DNA from: CAZFLD01 sp964519835
Lineage (GTDB): Bacteria; Spirochaetota; Spirochaetia; DSM-27196; CAZFLD01
NCBI GenBank assembly: GCA_964519835.1
Contig: CAZFLD010000011.1
Location: 16,890-80,889, forward strand
Direction of reading: 5' to 3'
Length of the DNA stretch: 64,000 bases
Part shown: positions 52,593-63,943 of the stretch, piece by piece
How the letters are laid out: every line of letters begins with the position of its first letter
Position numbering within the stretch: position 1 is the stretch's first letter
The notes under the pieces: model-generated
The model's input: only the letters and a program-made list of their open reading frames with translations
Told to the model about the DNA's origin: nothing
Database searches by the model: none
Made by a program: the position numbers and the translations under genes

Positions 52593-53888
52593 CTACTTCA
52601 AAGCAAAGTGCACTGTGACCACCGCGCCGCCGTTGTTGAGTAACTCGACGGACCCTTGATTTGACCGGGCAAGCGACTCAACGATGGTAAGCCCGTATCC
52701 GAGCCTCCGCCCGTCTAAGACATCCTCGGGCAGGCCGGGACCGTTGTCGGCGACCGTTAGGACCAGGCCGCCGTCAATGTCTGCTCGCGTAGCGACCACG
52801 GAAATCCGATGCCCCTGCCCCTCGGTGACCGCGTACTTGATGGAGTTTGTCAGCAACTCATTCAGGACAATACCGAGTGAAACACAGACCCGGGCCGGAG
52901 CGGCAAAGGCTTCGATGTTGGCGTCGACGTGTACATTGGATGGTAGTAATCCCTGCTCCATTTCCATCAGCAGCGGACAAAGAAAATCATTGATTGCGAT
53001 ACTCTGAAGCTTGCCGGATCGATGGAGGTGTGAGTAGGTTCGGCTGAGGACAGCAATACGACCCCGCGCCTCTGAAAGTGCAGCGGTCGCCTCACGATTC
53101 TCGATGCGCGACTCTTGAAGGGATAGCAAAGCGGCCACGAGCGAAAGGTCGTTTTTGACACGATGGTGGATCTCCGAAGCGAGCGTCGCGCGCTCCTGCA
53201 GCCGCGCGTGCAACCGACGGCGGAGTTGATTTGTCGAGTCTACCAATCGATCAAGCTCATCCCCCCGGGGCTTTGACCGTGCCGGTCGGAACTCGGCTTC
53301 GAGGTCGGCTTCGCCGGCGCCCCGCAAAAACCGGCTCAACGATTCGAGGTGCCTTGCGATAAGACGACGGAACAGGACGTTGCTCCCGATAGCAAGAACA
53401 ACGGCGACTGCCGCTACCGCGATCCCGGTACCGATTTGCGATTCCACAGCCGACCTGCGCATTTGTACCGAGTCCGTGAAAATCCAAAGCCGGCCGATCA
53501 GCACCTCCGATTCTCGATGTGTGTACAAAAGCGGCTGTTCCGTGACGTCAAACCGCTCGCGAGCGCCAACACCGGCGGCGTAGACCGTGCCGTCGTCGTC
53601 AATGACCTCGACGCGCTCGATGTACGGAAAGCGGGAAATTGCCTCCAGCTGCCGTTCAACGGCCGCCGCATTTGTGAGCCACAGACTCGAGACAAGCGGA
53701 GGAACGTGGCTCTTTTGGATCTGGAACAACTGGTAGTCGAGGCGACGAAGCTCTTCTCGGTAGCCCAAGTACACGGTTGGGAGCGTAATACTGAGGCCGA
53801 CCATCAAACTGACCAATACCGAGAACGCCGCGAAGCGGCCGGCAATCGACCTGTGATGACCCGTGGCCGCTCTATTCGCCGGGGCCAT
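52593..53888 (-). CDS. HisKA_2 sensor kinase paired with a periplasmic binding protein
   Basis: The 431-residue protein has a first TM helix (FAAFSVLVSLMVGLSITLPTVYLG, ~17-42), a ~120-residue periplasmic sensor domain, a second TM helix (GTGIAVAAVAVVLAIGSNVLF), a HAMP-like segment, the HisKA_2 motif ASEIHHRVKNDLSLVAALLSLQ and an intact ATPase core (N-box IVLNELLTNSIKYA, G1 DNGPGLPED, YGLTIVESL). ATG 53888 overlaps the stop of the binding-protein gene by 17 bases, so the two are coupled. The binding protein probably presents ligand to this kinase. No receiver-domain gene is adjacent, so its output partner lies elsewhere. Confidence 0.9.
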   Translation of the reverse strand: MAPANRAATGHHRSIAGRFAAFSVLVSLMVGLSITLPTVYLGYREELRRLDYQLFQIQKSHVPPLVSSLWLTNAAAVERQLEAISRFPYIERVEVIDDDGTVYAAGVGARERFDVTEQPLLYTHRESEVLIGRLWIFTDSVQMRRSAVESQIGTGIAVAAVAVVLAIGSNVLFRRLIARHLESLSRFLRGAGEADLEAEFRPARSKPRGDELDRLVDSTNQLRRRLHARLQERATLASEIHHRVKNDLSLVAALLSLQESRIENREATAALSEARGRIAVLSRTYSHLHRSGKLQSIAINDFLCPLLMEMEQGLLPSNVHVDANIEAFAAPARVCVSLGIVLNELLTNSIKYAVTEGQGHRISVVATRADIDGGLVLTVADNGPGLPEDVLDGRRLGYGLTIVESLARSNQGSVELLNNGGAVVTVHFALK

Positions 53889-54609
53889 CTGCAATACCGT
53901 GTTCGGCCAACACCTCTCGAAGGATTTCTTCGTAGGTGCCGTCCGACTTTACCAACCGGATAGCCTCGGCAATCGACTCGACCAGACCCTCGTGCCGCTC
54001 GTGGACGTACAAAAACATCTCGCGGCGAGCAAGCGGCGGCGTGAGGGGCGTGACGTTCTCGATGCCGAGTTGGGATAGTAACACAAGCCCGGTGAGGCGC
54101 GCATAGAGTGCGACATCAATTCGATCCTTGTCGAGCATCCGAAACAGCTCAACCTCCGATGGAACGTGAACCACGTTCGCGAATCCTGAGGTCGCCTCTT
54201 CTAGGATAAGCCAACCCGCCACGTGACCGACGTAGAGCCCCTCCAAATCCGACCATGATTGGAGATCGTAGTCGCGCCGGGAGAAGGCCACGAATTCCAT
54301 GATCATGTTCGGCTCAGGAACACGAACAAGGTTGGGATAGAGCTCTTCAAAGCCACGTATCCGATTAATCTCGGCATCAAGGAGTCCGGCGTTCACATCG
54401 ACCACGGACCGGTCGGTGGGCGAGTAAACGAATTCGCAAGGAATCCCGAGCCGCGAAAAGACCTCTCCCAGCATTCGATCGAGAAAGCCGCTGTGGTCCG
54501 AGTTCGAGAGCAGATTCTGGTAGGAGGTACTGATAATAAGGGCATCGTGCGCGGGGGCGGGCTGGGCCAACATCACAAACACCATCAATAAAACATATCG
54601 GTAACGCAT
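53872..54609 (-). CDS. Periplasmic solute-binding protein (SBP_bac_3-like), sensor partner
   Basis: The 245-residue protein has a cleavable signal peptide (MRYRYVLLMVFVMLAQPAPAHDA) and a family-3 fold: LIISTSYQNLLSNSDHSGFLDRMLGEVFSRLGI, DVNAGLLDAEINRIRGFEELYPNLVRVPEP, AFSRRDYDLQSWSDLEGLYVGHVAGWLI, and a C-terminal EIL repeat-like helix. It lacks neighbouring permease genes and overlaps a sensor-kinase gene, which suggests signalling rather than transport. The ligand could be an amino acid or similar small molecule but is not identifiable. Confidence 0.82.
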   Translation of the reverse strand: MRYRYVLLMVFVMLAQPAPAHDALIISTSYQNLLSNSDHSGFLDRMLGEVFSRLGIPCEFVYSPTDRSVVDVNAGLLDAEINRIRGFEELYPNLVRVPEPNMIMEFVAFSRRDYDLQSWSDLEGLYVGHVAGWLILEEATSGFANVVHVPSEVELFRMLDKDRIDVALYARLTGLVLLSQLGIENVTPLTPPLARREMFLYVHERHEGLVESIAEAIRLVKSDGTYEEILREVLAEHGIADGPGE

Positions 54610-54729
54610 TAGGATTTAGTGAGGATAATACACTTATTATAGGGTTTAAAGATTTTTTTGGCAAGATTCAAGTTCGGCTCGCCCCGGAGGTGGACGAAGG
54701 CACGGAGATTGCGTACCGTTGAGTCGTTT

Positions 54730-56822
<2,093 letters not shown>

Positions 56823-56826
<4 letters not shown>

Positions 56827-59612
56827 TCTGCACCTACCGACTACAACTCAAGCCCGGCTTTGACTTTGACAAGGCCGCAACAGTCGCGAACTACTTGGCC
56901 GAGCTCGGCGTCTCCCACGTGTACGCGTCGCCTTACCTACGCGCCCGGGCGGGAAGCGACCACGGCTACGACGTGGTGGACCACACCGAGGTCAACCCCG
57001 ACCTCGGCGGCGAAAAGGGCCGCGACTGGTTTTGCCGGGCATTAGGCGAACAGGGCTTGAGCCACATACTCGATGTCGTACCAAACCACATGGCAATCGG
57101 CACCGCCGAGAATGCATGGTGGTGGGACGTCCTGGAAAACGGGCCGTCGAGTCGATTTGCTTCGTTTTTCGACGTCGACTGGGACTATTCCCCGGGCGCA
57201 GGAGCGCACGACAATCGGGTCCTGCTACCGGTCTTAGGCGACCACTTCGGACGCATCCTCGACCGGGGCGAATTGCGCATCGAGCGCCGCGGTGCCGCCT
57301 TTATCTTCCGGTACTACGACAGCATCTTTCCGCTTGCGCCGCGGTCGTGTGCGGCTTTTCTCGGCCAGGCCGGGAACGCCGCGGAGTCCGATGAGCTGCG
57401 CTTCTTGGCCGTATCGCTGGTGGCGCTCCCCGGACCCCACCGCACCGATCGACCTGCGGTCGAGCGCCGACACCGAGACAAATCCGTCATCCTGACCTAC
57501 CTGGCTGAGCTGCTCGACACTCGGCCCACCGCAAGAAGAGCGCTGGATGATGAGATCGATGCCATCAATGCATCGGCGGATCGGTTGGACGAGATCCACG
57601 CCCGGCAGAACTACCGCCTCGCCCACTGGCGCCTCGCGGGCTCGGACCTCGGCTACCGGAGATTCTTCGACATCAACAGCCTTATCGGCCTGCGCATGGA
57701 GGACGAGGTCGTTTTTCGTGCAACACATACGCGCGTTCTCGAGTGGCTCAAAGACCAAAGCCTCGCCGGAATCCGCATCGACCATGTGGACGGATTGCGT
57801 GATCCACTGAGATACCTGCGACGAATAAAAGAGGCCGCACCCGGCGCGCTTGTCTATGTCGAGAAGATCCTCGAGGCCGATGAGCCGCTGCGCGAGGAAT
57901 GGCCGGTAGAGGGCACGACCGGCTATGAGTTTCTCACCGCCGTCGATCGGTTTTTTGTCAAAGCGTCCGCCGAGGACCGATTCAGCCGCTTCTACAGCTA
58001 TTTCACCGGCGAGCATCGTATGTACGAGGAGATTGTAGCGGAGTGCAAACGGCAGGTCTTGAACGACCTCCTCGCAAGCGACGTCAACCGGCTTGTCGGC
58101 CAGTTTCGTCGTATGTGCGAGGCCGATCGTCGTCTTCGGGACTTCGACCGCGAAACCATCACAACGGCGCTTGTAGAAGTCCTGGCCGGCTACCCGGTCT
58201 ACCGAAGCTACGTTGACTCCGGGCCATACAACGAGCCCAACGAGCTCGACAAGGCGATTATCACCGTGGCCGTGCGCAGTGCCCAAGCGGCAAATCCCGA
58301 GATCGATTCGGAAATATTTGATGCCCTCGCACTATACCTGTCACGGATGCACGAAGAGGCGTACACCGCCGAGCCGGAGATCGCGGAGGACTTCGCCCTG
58401 CGCGCCCAACAACTGTCGGCGCCGGTCACGGCAAAAGGTGCGGAAGACACGGCCTTGTACGTCTATAACCGTTTTGTCGCTCTAAACGAGGTCGGTGGGA
58501 ACCCGGCGACCTTTGGCTCCTCCATAGAGGCCTTTGGTACCTTCCTTGCCGAGCGCAACCGCTCCATGCCGCGAGGCCTCAACGCCGCCTCCACCCACGA
58601 CACCAAACGCGGCGAGGATACACGACACAGGCTCACCACAATCAGCGAGGTACCCGACCGCTGGGAGGAGTTTGTGAACAACCTCTCCGTGATCTGTGAC
58701 CCTTTTAGGTCCGGCAATGTCCCTGACCGGAACATCGAGTACCTATTCTATCAGAATCTCGTCGGCGCATGGCCCATCAGTAGTAAGCGGATGGTAGGAG
58801 CAATCCAGAAGTCTATGCGCGAGGCGAAGGTCCACACGAGCTGGACAAACACAAACAAGGAATACGAAGACGGGGTCGTGCGCTTTGTCGAAGGGGCGAT
58901 GGAGTCGTCGGAGGTACAACAGCTGGTTCAGGACTTTGTGGACATAGTTGCCCTACCCGGTTGGCAGCGGTCGCTTGCCGCCTGTGTGTTGCGCGTCACC
59001 GCGCCGGGGATCCCGGATGTGTACCAAGGAAGCGAGCTTTGGAACCACAGCCTGGTTGATCCGGACAACCGCGGCATCCCGGATTTTGCACTTAGGCAGG
59101 AGCTCTTGAAGCGTGTCGGAGCGGCAATCAAGGACGAAAACTACGAGTCGATGTACGAGGAGTGGGAGATAGGGCTTCCAAAGCTCTTTGTGTTACACCG
59201 GTCCCTCGCGACACGGAACGCGTATCCGGAGGCATTTGATCCCGCAACGGACGGAACACCGGCCGCTCTCGAGATGCTGGACATCCGTGGTGAGCACCGC
59301 CGCAACTACTTTGGTTTTCTCCGTGGCGGCAACGTCGCAACGATTTTGAGGCGCTTCCACGTTTACCCCCAATCGAATGCCGCAGTCGAGCTGCCGAAGG
59401 GCGCCTGGCGGGACGTGCTTTCCGGAAACGTCATCGACGGCGGAACAAACAAGCTCTCACAGATCCTGGGACCGGATCGGCCGGATCGGCCGGATCGGAG
59501 TAACGACAAACCAAGTCTGCGGCCGGCGGCCCTATTGGTGCGAGGCGAACCCGGCGGACGGCACGATGCCGACGGGCGCCACGAAACCGCCGCGCGGGAC
59601 CACGCTGAGTGA
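56823..59612 (+). CDS. treY: Maltooligosyltrehalose synthase TreY
   Basis: The 929-residue GH13 enzyme isomerises the reducing end of maltodextrins to an alpha,alpha-1,1 linkage. Motifs: ICTYRLQLKPGFDFD, YLAELGVSHVYASPYLRARAGSDHGYDVVDH, ILDVVPNHMAI, SLAGIRIDHVDGLRDP (nucleophile Asp), YVEKILEADEPLREEW (acid/base Glu), NAASTHDTKRGEDTRHR and CVLRVTAPGIPDVYQGSELWN. It is coupled to glgX by an ATGA overlap and followed by treZ 29 bases downstream. The C-terminal ~45 residues are a low-complexity tail partly encoded by a 9-bp triple repeat. Confidence 0.95.
59472..59498. repeat. Three tandem 9-bp repeats encoding PDR in the TreY tail
   Basis: CCGGATCGG is repeated three times without spacing and in frame, giving PDRPDRPDR. 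It lies at the start of a low-complexity C-terminal tail that relatives generally lack. Confidence 0.9.
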
Positions 59613-59641
59613 GAGACCAATCCAAGTAGAGAGTTATTACC

Positions 59642-61378
59642 ATGAGTGACATCGTACAGGTGTGGGCGCCAAAGCCCTCTCGCGTAGAGCTGATCGTTGG
59701 TAACAGGCGCCGGCCGATGGACAGTCACGATGAGCTCTGGGTCGCAGAGGTTGACGAAGATCTCTCTTCAGTGCCGTACGGCTTTTTACTGGACGGAGGA
59801 CCGCTTCGTCCGGATCCAAGATCGGAGTTTCAGCCACAGGGTGTCCACGGGCCGTCCCTGCGAGTACGACACGACGATTTCGATTGGACGGACGATCGCT
59901 TCCGCCAAGTGCCGCTGTCGGCTGCGGTGTTTTACGAGGCACACGTCGGCACCTTTAGTAAGGCCGGCACATTCGCGGGAGCTATCGAGCACATAGACCA
60001 CCTGCAGGACCTCGGCGTGACCCACCTCGAGCTTATGCCGGTGGCGGAGTTCTCGGGCACTCGCGGCTGGGGCTATGACGGGGTGGACCTTTTTGCGCCT
60101 CACCACGCCTACGGAACGCCGTACGACCTCAAGCGCCTGGTGGATGCATGTCATGCCGCGGATATCGCGGTAGTACTCGACGTTGTCTACAACCACCTCG
60201 GCCCGGAGGGGAACTACCTCCGGGAGTTCGGTCCCTACTTCACCGACCGATACTCGACCCCGTGGGGCGACGCGATCAACTTCGACGGTCCGGGCAGCGC
60301 CGAGGTCCGGAGTTTTTTTCTTCAGAACATCGCCCTGTGGCTCCGGGACTACCACTTCGACGCCCTGCGGCTCGACGCGGTGCACAGTTACTACGACGAG
60401 TCCGCCACGCATATCCTGGAGGATTTTGTCGAGGAGGCCCGCCGCCTCGAGCCGGTGGCAAGGCGACCTCTTCTGCTCATCGCCGAATCGGACAAAAACG
60501 ATCCCCGAATAATCATGTCGAAGGACGGCGGCGGCTACGGCATCGACGCCCAGTGGAACGACGACTACCACCACGCCCTCCACGTCGCGGTCACGGGTGA
60601 GGAGCGCGGTTACTACGCGGACTACGACGGGCTCGCGGATCTCGCTCACGCCCTCGAGCACAATTACGTGCTCGACGGGGAGTACTCGAGCTTTCGAAAA
60701 CGGGTGCACGGCCGGCCGGGGACACACCTGGACTCGTCCAAGATGCTTGTGTTCCTGCAAAACCACGACCACGTAGGCAACAGGGCACAGGGTGAGCGAA
60801 TCACTTCTCTGGTAGATGCCGACACCGCCGGAGTCGCGGCAGGCCTTGTCCTGTTATCGCCCTTTGTTCCACTTATGTTTCAGGGTGAAGAGTGGGGCGC
60901 CGGTACGCCCTTTTTGTACTTCACGAACCACAGCGACCCCGGGCTGGGAGATGCCGTCTCAAAGGGCCGACGAGCCGAATTCGCGGACTTTGTCGATGCT
61001 CCCGAGTTTGTTCCCGACCCGCAGGCAATAACCACCTTCGAGCGTTCCAAGCTACAATGGAAGGAACTGGAGAAGCCGGACCACAAAGAGGTGTTCGATT
61101 TCTACAAGCAACTAATCCAGCTTAGGCGCTTGGTCTCGGGCCTGGGCGCAGGGACAGAGAAACCGATAGTAGAAGTGGGGGAAACCGGCGAAGTCATACA
61201 GATACTGCGAGGCGTGATCCTTATCGTCGCATCGTTTATTGACGACGACAGCAAGGCGGATGCCGAGTTCCGGCCGGCGGAGGGCGCCAAACGTGTTTTG
61301 GCCTTTGGTGCATACACAGACGAGGGCGAAACAATTCGAGTATCCGGCCCGGCGCTTTTGGTGTTTCTGTTGTCGTGA
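59642..61378 (+). CDS. treZ: Maltooligosyltrehalose trehalohydrolase TreZ
   Basis: The 578-residue GH13 enzyme hydrolyses the bond next to the terminal trehalose of maltooligosyltrehalose, releasing trehalose. It has an N-terminal CBM48-like domain, then AVFYEAHVGTFSKAGTFAGAIEHIDHLQDLGVTHLELMPVAEF, VVLDVVYNHLGPEGNYL, FDALRLDAVHSYYD (nucleophile Asp), LLIAESDKNDPRI (acid/base Glu), DAQWNDDYHHALHVAVTGE, LVFLQNHDHVGNRAQGER and FQGEEWGAGTPFLYFTNH, all typical TreZ blocks. As the last gene of glgX-treY-treZ it completes the TreYZ trehalose route. Its stop is 16 bases from the convergent ABC-F gene. Confidence 0.96.
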   Translation: MSDIVQVWAPKPSRVELIVGNRRRPMDSHDELWVAEVDEDLSSVPYGFLLDGGPLRPDPRSEFQPQGVHGPSLRVRHDDFDWTDDRFRQVPLSAAVFYEAHVGTFSKAGTFAGAIEHIDHLQDLGVTHLELMPVAEFSGTRGWGYDGVDLFAPHHAYGTPYDLKRLVDACHAADIAVVLDVVYNHLGPEGNYLREFGPYFTDRYSTPWGDAINFDGPGSAEVRSFFLQNIALWLRDYHFDALRLDAVHSYYDESATHILEDFVEEARRLEPVARRPLLLIAESDKNDPRIIMSKDGGGYGIDAQWNDDYHHALHVAVTGEERGYYADYDGLADLAHALEHNYVLDGEYSSFRKRVHGRPGTHLDSSKMLVFLQNHDHVGNRAQGERITSLVDADTAGVAAGLVLLSPFVPLMFQGEEWGAGTPFLYFTNHSDPGLGDAVSKGRRAEFADFVDAPEFVPDPQAITTFERSKLQWKELEKPDHKEVFDFYKQLIQLRRLVSGLGAGTEKPIVEVGETGEVIQILRGVILIVASFIDDDSKADAEFRPAEGAKRVLAFGAYTDEGETIRVSGPALLVFLLS

Positions 61379-61394
61379 GAGGCGACCGGCGGAC

Positions 61395-63029
61395 TTAGAT
61401 CACCAGGCTGTGGTGACCGTGGTACAACTCGTCCCGCTGTGTACGGACGGACTCATCAACGAGGTAGTCGTCGAATCGGCTGACCCGGTCGATAACACCC
61501 CCCGGTGTGAACTCCACGATTCGGTTTGCGATGGTGTCCACGAACTCGTGGTCGTGGCTTACAAACAGAACAACGCCCTTGAACTCGATAAGTGCATCGT
61601 TTAGAGCCGTGATGGACTCGAGGTCCAGGTGGTTTGTCGGCTCGTCGAGGATAAGGACGTTTGCACCAAGAAGCATCAATTTGGCAAGCATACACCTGAC
61701 CCGTTCGCCCCCCGACAAGACCCGAACCGACTTCAACGCTTCGTCCCCGGAAAAGAGCATTCGCCCTAAGAATCCTCGAACGTAGCTCTCTTCCTCTACC
61801 TCGGTAAACTGACGCAACCACTCGATGATCGGTACGTCGTCTGCGAACTGGCCAACGGCGTCCTTTGGGTAGTAGGCGTGCTTGATGGTCCCTCCCCATT
61901 CGTATGAACCGGCGTCGGGCTCAACGATGCCGGAAACGATCTCGAAAAGCGCAGTCTTGGCCCGGTGAAAGGGTCCCACAAAGGCGATCTTGTCGCCGGC
62001 TTGCACCGAGATGTCAAAGCCCTTGAGGACCGGCTCATCCTCCACAAATTTGGTCATACCCGCAATCTCGAGGACCTTCTTTCCGGGCTCACGGTCGGGG
62101 GCGAAGTGGATATACGGGGTTTTTCTGCTCGTCGGTTTGATGTCGTCGATGGTCAGTTTCTCTACGAGTTTCTGGCGACTTGTCGCCTGACGCGACCGGG
62201 CCGCGTTTGAGGAGAAGCGCTGGATAAACTCCTTTAGCTCGACGATCTTGTCCTCGCGCCGCTTTTTTTGTTCACGAGCCTGTTTTTTGGCAAGCTGACT
62301 GGAGTGATACCAAAAATCGTAGTTGCCGACAAAAACGGATATTCGGCTGAAGTCTATGTCCGCGATGTGCGTGGTCACCCGGTTTAGGAAGTGCCGGTCG
62401 TGGGACACGACAATCACCGTATTCTTGAACTGAAGTAAAAACTCCTCGAGCCAGCCAACCGACTCGAGGTCCAGATTATTTGTGGGCTCATCCAAGAGCA
62501 GTATGTCCGGATCGCCGAAAAGAGCCTGGGCAAGCAGAACGCGCACTTTTTGCGCGCCGTCGAGGTCCCCCATTGTCACGTCCAAAAGCTCGTCGCCGAT
62601 GCCGAGACCCGAGAGCAGGCGCCCCGCCTCGGACTCTGCTTCCCAGCCACCGAGCTCGGAAAACTCCCCCTCGAGCTCCGCCGCCCGGATGCCGTCCCCC
62701 TCGGAAAAGTCAGGCTTCTCGTAGATCGCATCTTTCTCGGTCATCACCTCGTACAGGTGCTGGTAACCCATGATAACGGTGTGGAGAACGGAGTGCTTAT
62801 TAAACTGGTTTTGGTCCTGGCGAAGGACGGCAACCCGTTCGCCTGGCGTCACCGCCACCTCCCCCGTGTCGGGCTCGATGTCGCCCGACAAGATGCGGAC
62901 AAACGTGGACTTGCCGGCGCCGTTGGCGCCGATGATGCCGTAGCAGTTCCCGGCCGTAAACTTGATATTGACGCCGGAAAACAGAGTCCGGTCGCCGAAG
63001 GATAAAGAGAGGTTTGTCGCGGTTATCAT
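61395..63029 (-). CDS. ABC-F family ATP-binding protein (YbiT/Ykp-like)
   Basis: The 544-residue cytosolic protein has two fused ABC domains with no TM helix. Site 1: GIIGANGAGKSTFVRILSG, signature GDLDGAQKVRVLLAQALFGD, LLLDEPTNNLDLESVGWLEEFL and SHDRHFLNRV. The ABC-F linker is charged (KKQAREQKKRREDKIVELKEFIQRF). Site 2: IAFVGPFHRAKTALFEIVSG, SVRVLSGGERVRCMLAKLMLLG, ILDEPTNHLDLESI, SHDHEFVDTI. ABC-F proteins act on ribosomes. The first signature departs from LSGGQ and the second P-loop reads GPFHRAKT instead of GxxGxGKT, so the sites are unequal. It is convergent with treZ. Confidence 0.9.
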   Translation of the reverse strand: MITATNLSLSFGDRTLFSGVNIKFTAGNCYGIIGANGAGKSTFVRILSGDIEPDTGEVAVTPGERVAVLRQDQNQFNKHSVLHTVIMGYQHLYEVMTEKDAIYEKPDFSEGDGIRAAELEGEFSELGGWEAESEAGRLLSGLGIGDELLDVTMGDLDGAQKVRVLLAQALFGDPDILLLDEPTNNLDLESVGWLEEFLLQFKNTVIVVSHDRHFLNRVTTHIADIDFSRISVFVGNYDFWYHSSQLAKKQAREQKKRREDKIVELKEFIQRFSSNAARSRQATSRQKLVEKLTIDDIKPTSRKTPYIHFAPDREPGKKVLEIAGMTKFVEDEPVLKGFDISVQAGDKIAFVGPFHRAKTALFEIVSGIVEPDAGSYEWGGTIKHAYYPKDAVGQFADDVPIIEWLRQFTEVEEESYVRGFLGRMLFSGDEALKSVRVLSGGERVRCMLAKLMLLGANVLILDEPTNHLDLESITALNDALIEFKGVVLFVSHDHEFVDTIANRIVEFTPGGVIDRVSRFDDYLVDESVRTQRDELYHGHHSLVI

Positions 63030-63078
63030 GTGCGAGCAGAGAATACTAGAGTCACAAACAACTGGCTACCGTCACCCG

Positions 63079-63846
63079 TCAATTGGCGTTGGCGACGTGG
63101 TCCACCTCGTGCTGCATGACCCGAGTCAAAAAGCCGTATATCTTCTCTCGCATGCTGCTATGCTGGATCTCGTCGAAGACAATTACGGACGTGGCCGTGG
63201 GACCGCTTCCACGAACACCCGCGATTTTTCCTGAAACCCTTGCAAGCGTTCCCCAGAGTTGCAGCTGAATGTCGTCGAGCATCGATCCGGCGGTGAACTC
63301 ACGTTCTAAGGTACAGGCGGCGCCCGCGATACTCAGGTCGATGATACGGCCGGCCACGTAGCTTCCGTCCAAGCCCACATTGAGAGACGCCCGCCCAGAC
63401 GGCGGCTTGACCCGTACAAAGCGGCGCTTGCCACGCGCCTCGGCCGCTTCGAGGGCCCGAACGATTATTCGGGCGCTCTGTTTAAAGCCGAGTGAGAGTG
63501 TGACGTACCCGCACGTAGCGCCAATTTCCATGAGGTAGAGACGAGCCGAGTCTGGGTTCTCGTTGTAGGAAAGAACACCGACATCGGTATTGAGCTGTTT
63601 ATTGGCGCCCACAATCGAGCGCACGACGTGTTCCAACTCTTCCGCGGGAAAACGGGAATCCAGGTTGAAGTACACGATTGAGCACGGAAACCGGGTGAGC
63701 ACTCGCGTGATGCTCCGCGGGTTTTTTACCACTGCCACTTCGTACTGAGCGGTTACGAGGAAGTGGATCATCTGATCTTCGACCACGCTCGGCGGGTCCA
63801 CAAAAAAGACCTTGCGGCCGAGTCCGCAGTCTTGGGCGACGGCCAT
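63079..63846 (-). CDS. PilZ-domain protein with an N-terminal receiver-like domain
   Basis: In the 255-residue protein, residues ~1-130 resemble a divergent receiver-type alpha/beta domain (KVFFVDPPSVVEDQMIHFLVTAQYEVAVVKNPRSITRVL, CSIVYFNLDSRFP), lacking an obvious phospho-Asp at the usual site. Residues ~145-250 form a PilZ domain with RRFVR (RxxxR) and DLSIAGAACTL (DxSxxG), the residues that bind c-di-GMP. It should be a cytosolic c-di-GMP effector, possibly for motility or envelope regulation. A diguanylate cyclase is encoded at 7.4-8.8 kb. Confidence 0.85.
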   Translation of the reverse strand: MAVAQDCGLGRKVFFVDPPSVVEDQMIHFLVTAQYEVAVVKNPRSITRVLTRFPCSIVYFNLDSRFPAEELEHVVRSIVGANKQLNTDVGVLSYNENPDSARLYLMEIGATCGYVTLSLGFKQSARIIVRALEAAEARGKRRFVRVKPPSGRASLNVGLDGSYVAGRIIDLSIAGAACTLEREFTAGSMLDDIQLQLWGTLARVSGKIAGVRGSGPTATSVIVFDEIQHSSMREKIYGFLTRVMQHEVDHVANAN

Positions 63847-63884
63847 ACGTCAAAATACTCATAGCAAGCAATGTAATACAGCTA

Positions 63885-63906
63885 CTTGTGTTCTCCGCTA
63901 CACAAG
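63885..63906. promoter_or_regulatory. Inverted repeat in the divergent region before the last gene
   Basis: CTTGTGT (63885-63891) and ACACAAG (63900-63906) are perfect inverted repeats with an 8-base spacer. There is no T-run, so an operator is more likely than a terminator. It lies between the PilZ gene and the possible gene starting at 63944. Confidence 0.45.
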
Positions 63907-63943
63907 CAGGATTCATGAGCGATATTGATCTTTTTAGTTTTTT

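Noticed and set aside
53349..53963. 204-codon plus-strand frame
   Set aside because: Antisense to the sensor kinase at 52593-53888. No recognisable domain.
57234..58286. 350-codon minus-strand frame
   Set aside because: Antisense to treY, with no family features.
59786..60772. 328-codon minus-strand frame rich in Val
   Set aside because: Antisense to treZ. The Val-rich composition is the complement of Asp/Tyr/His-rich coding.
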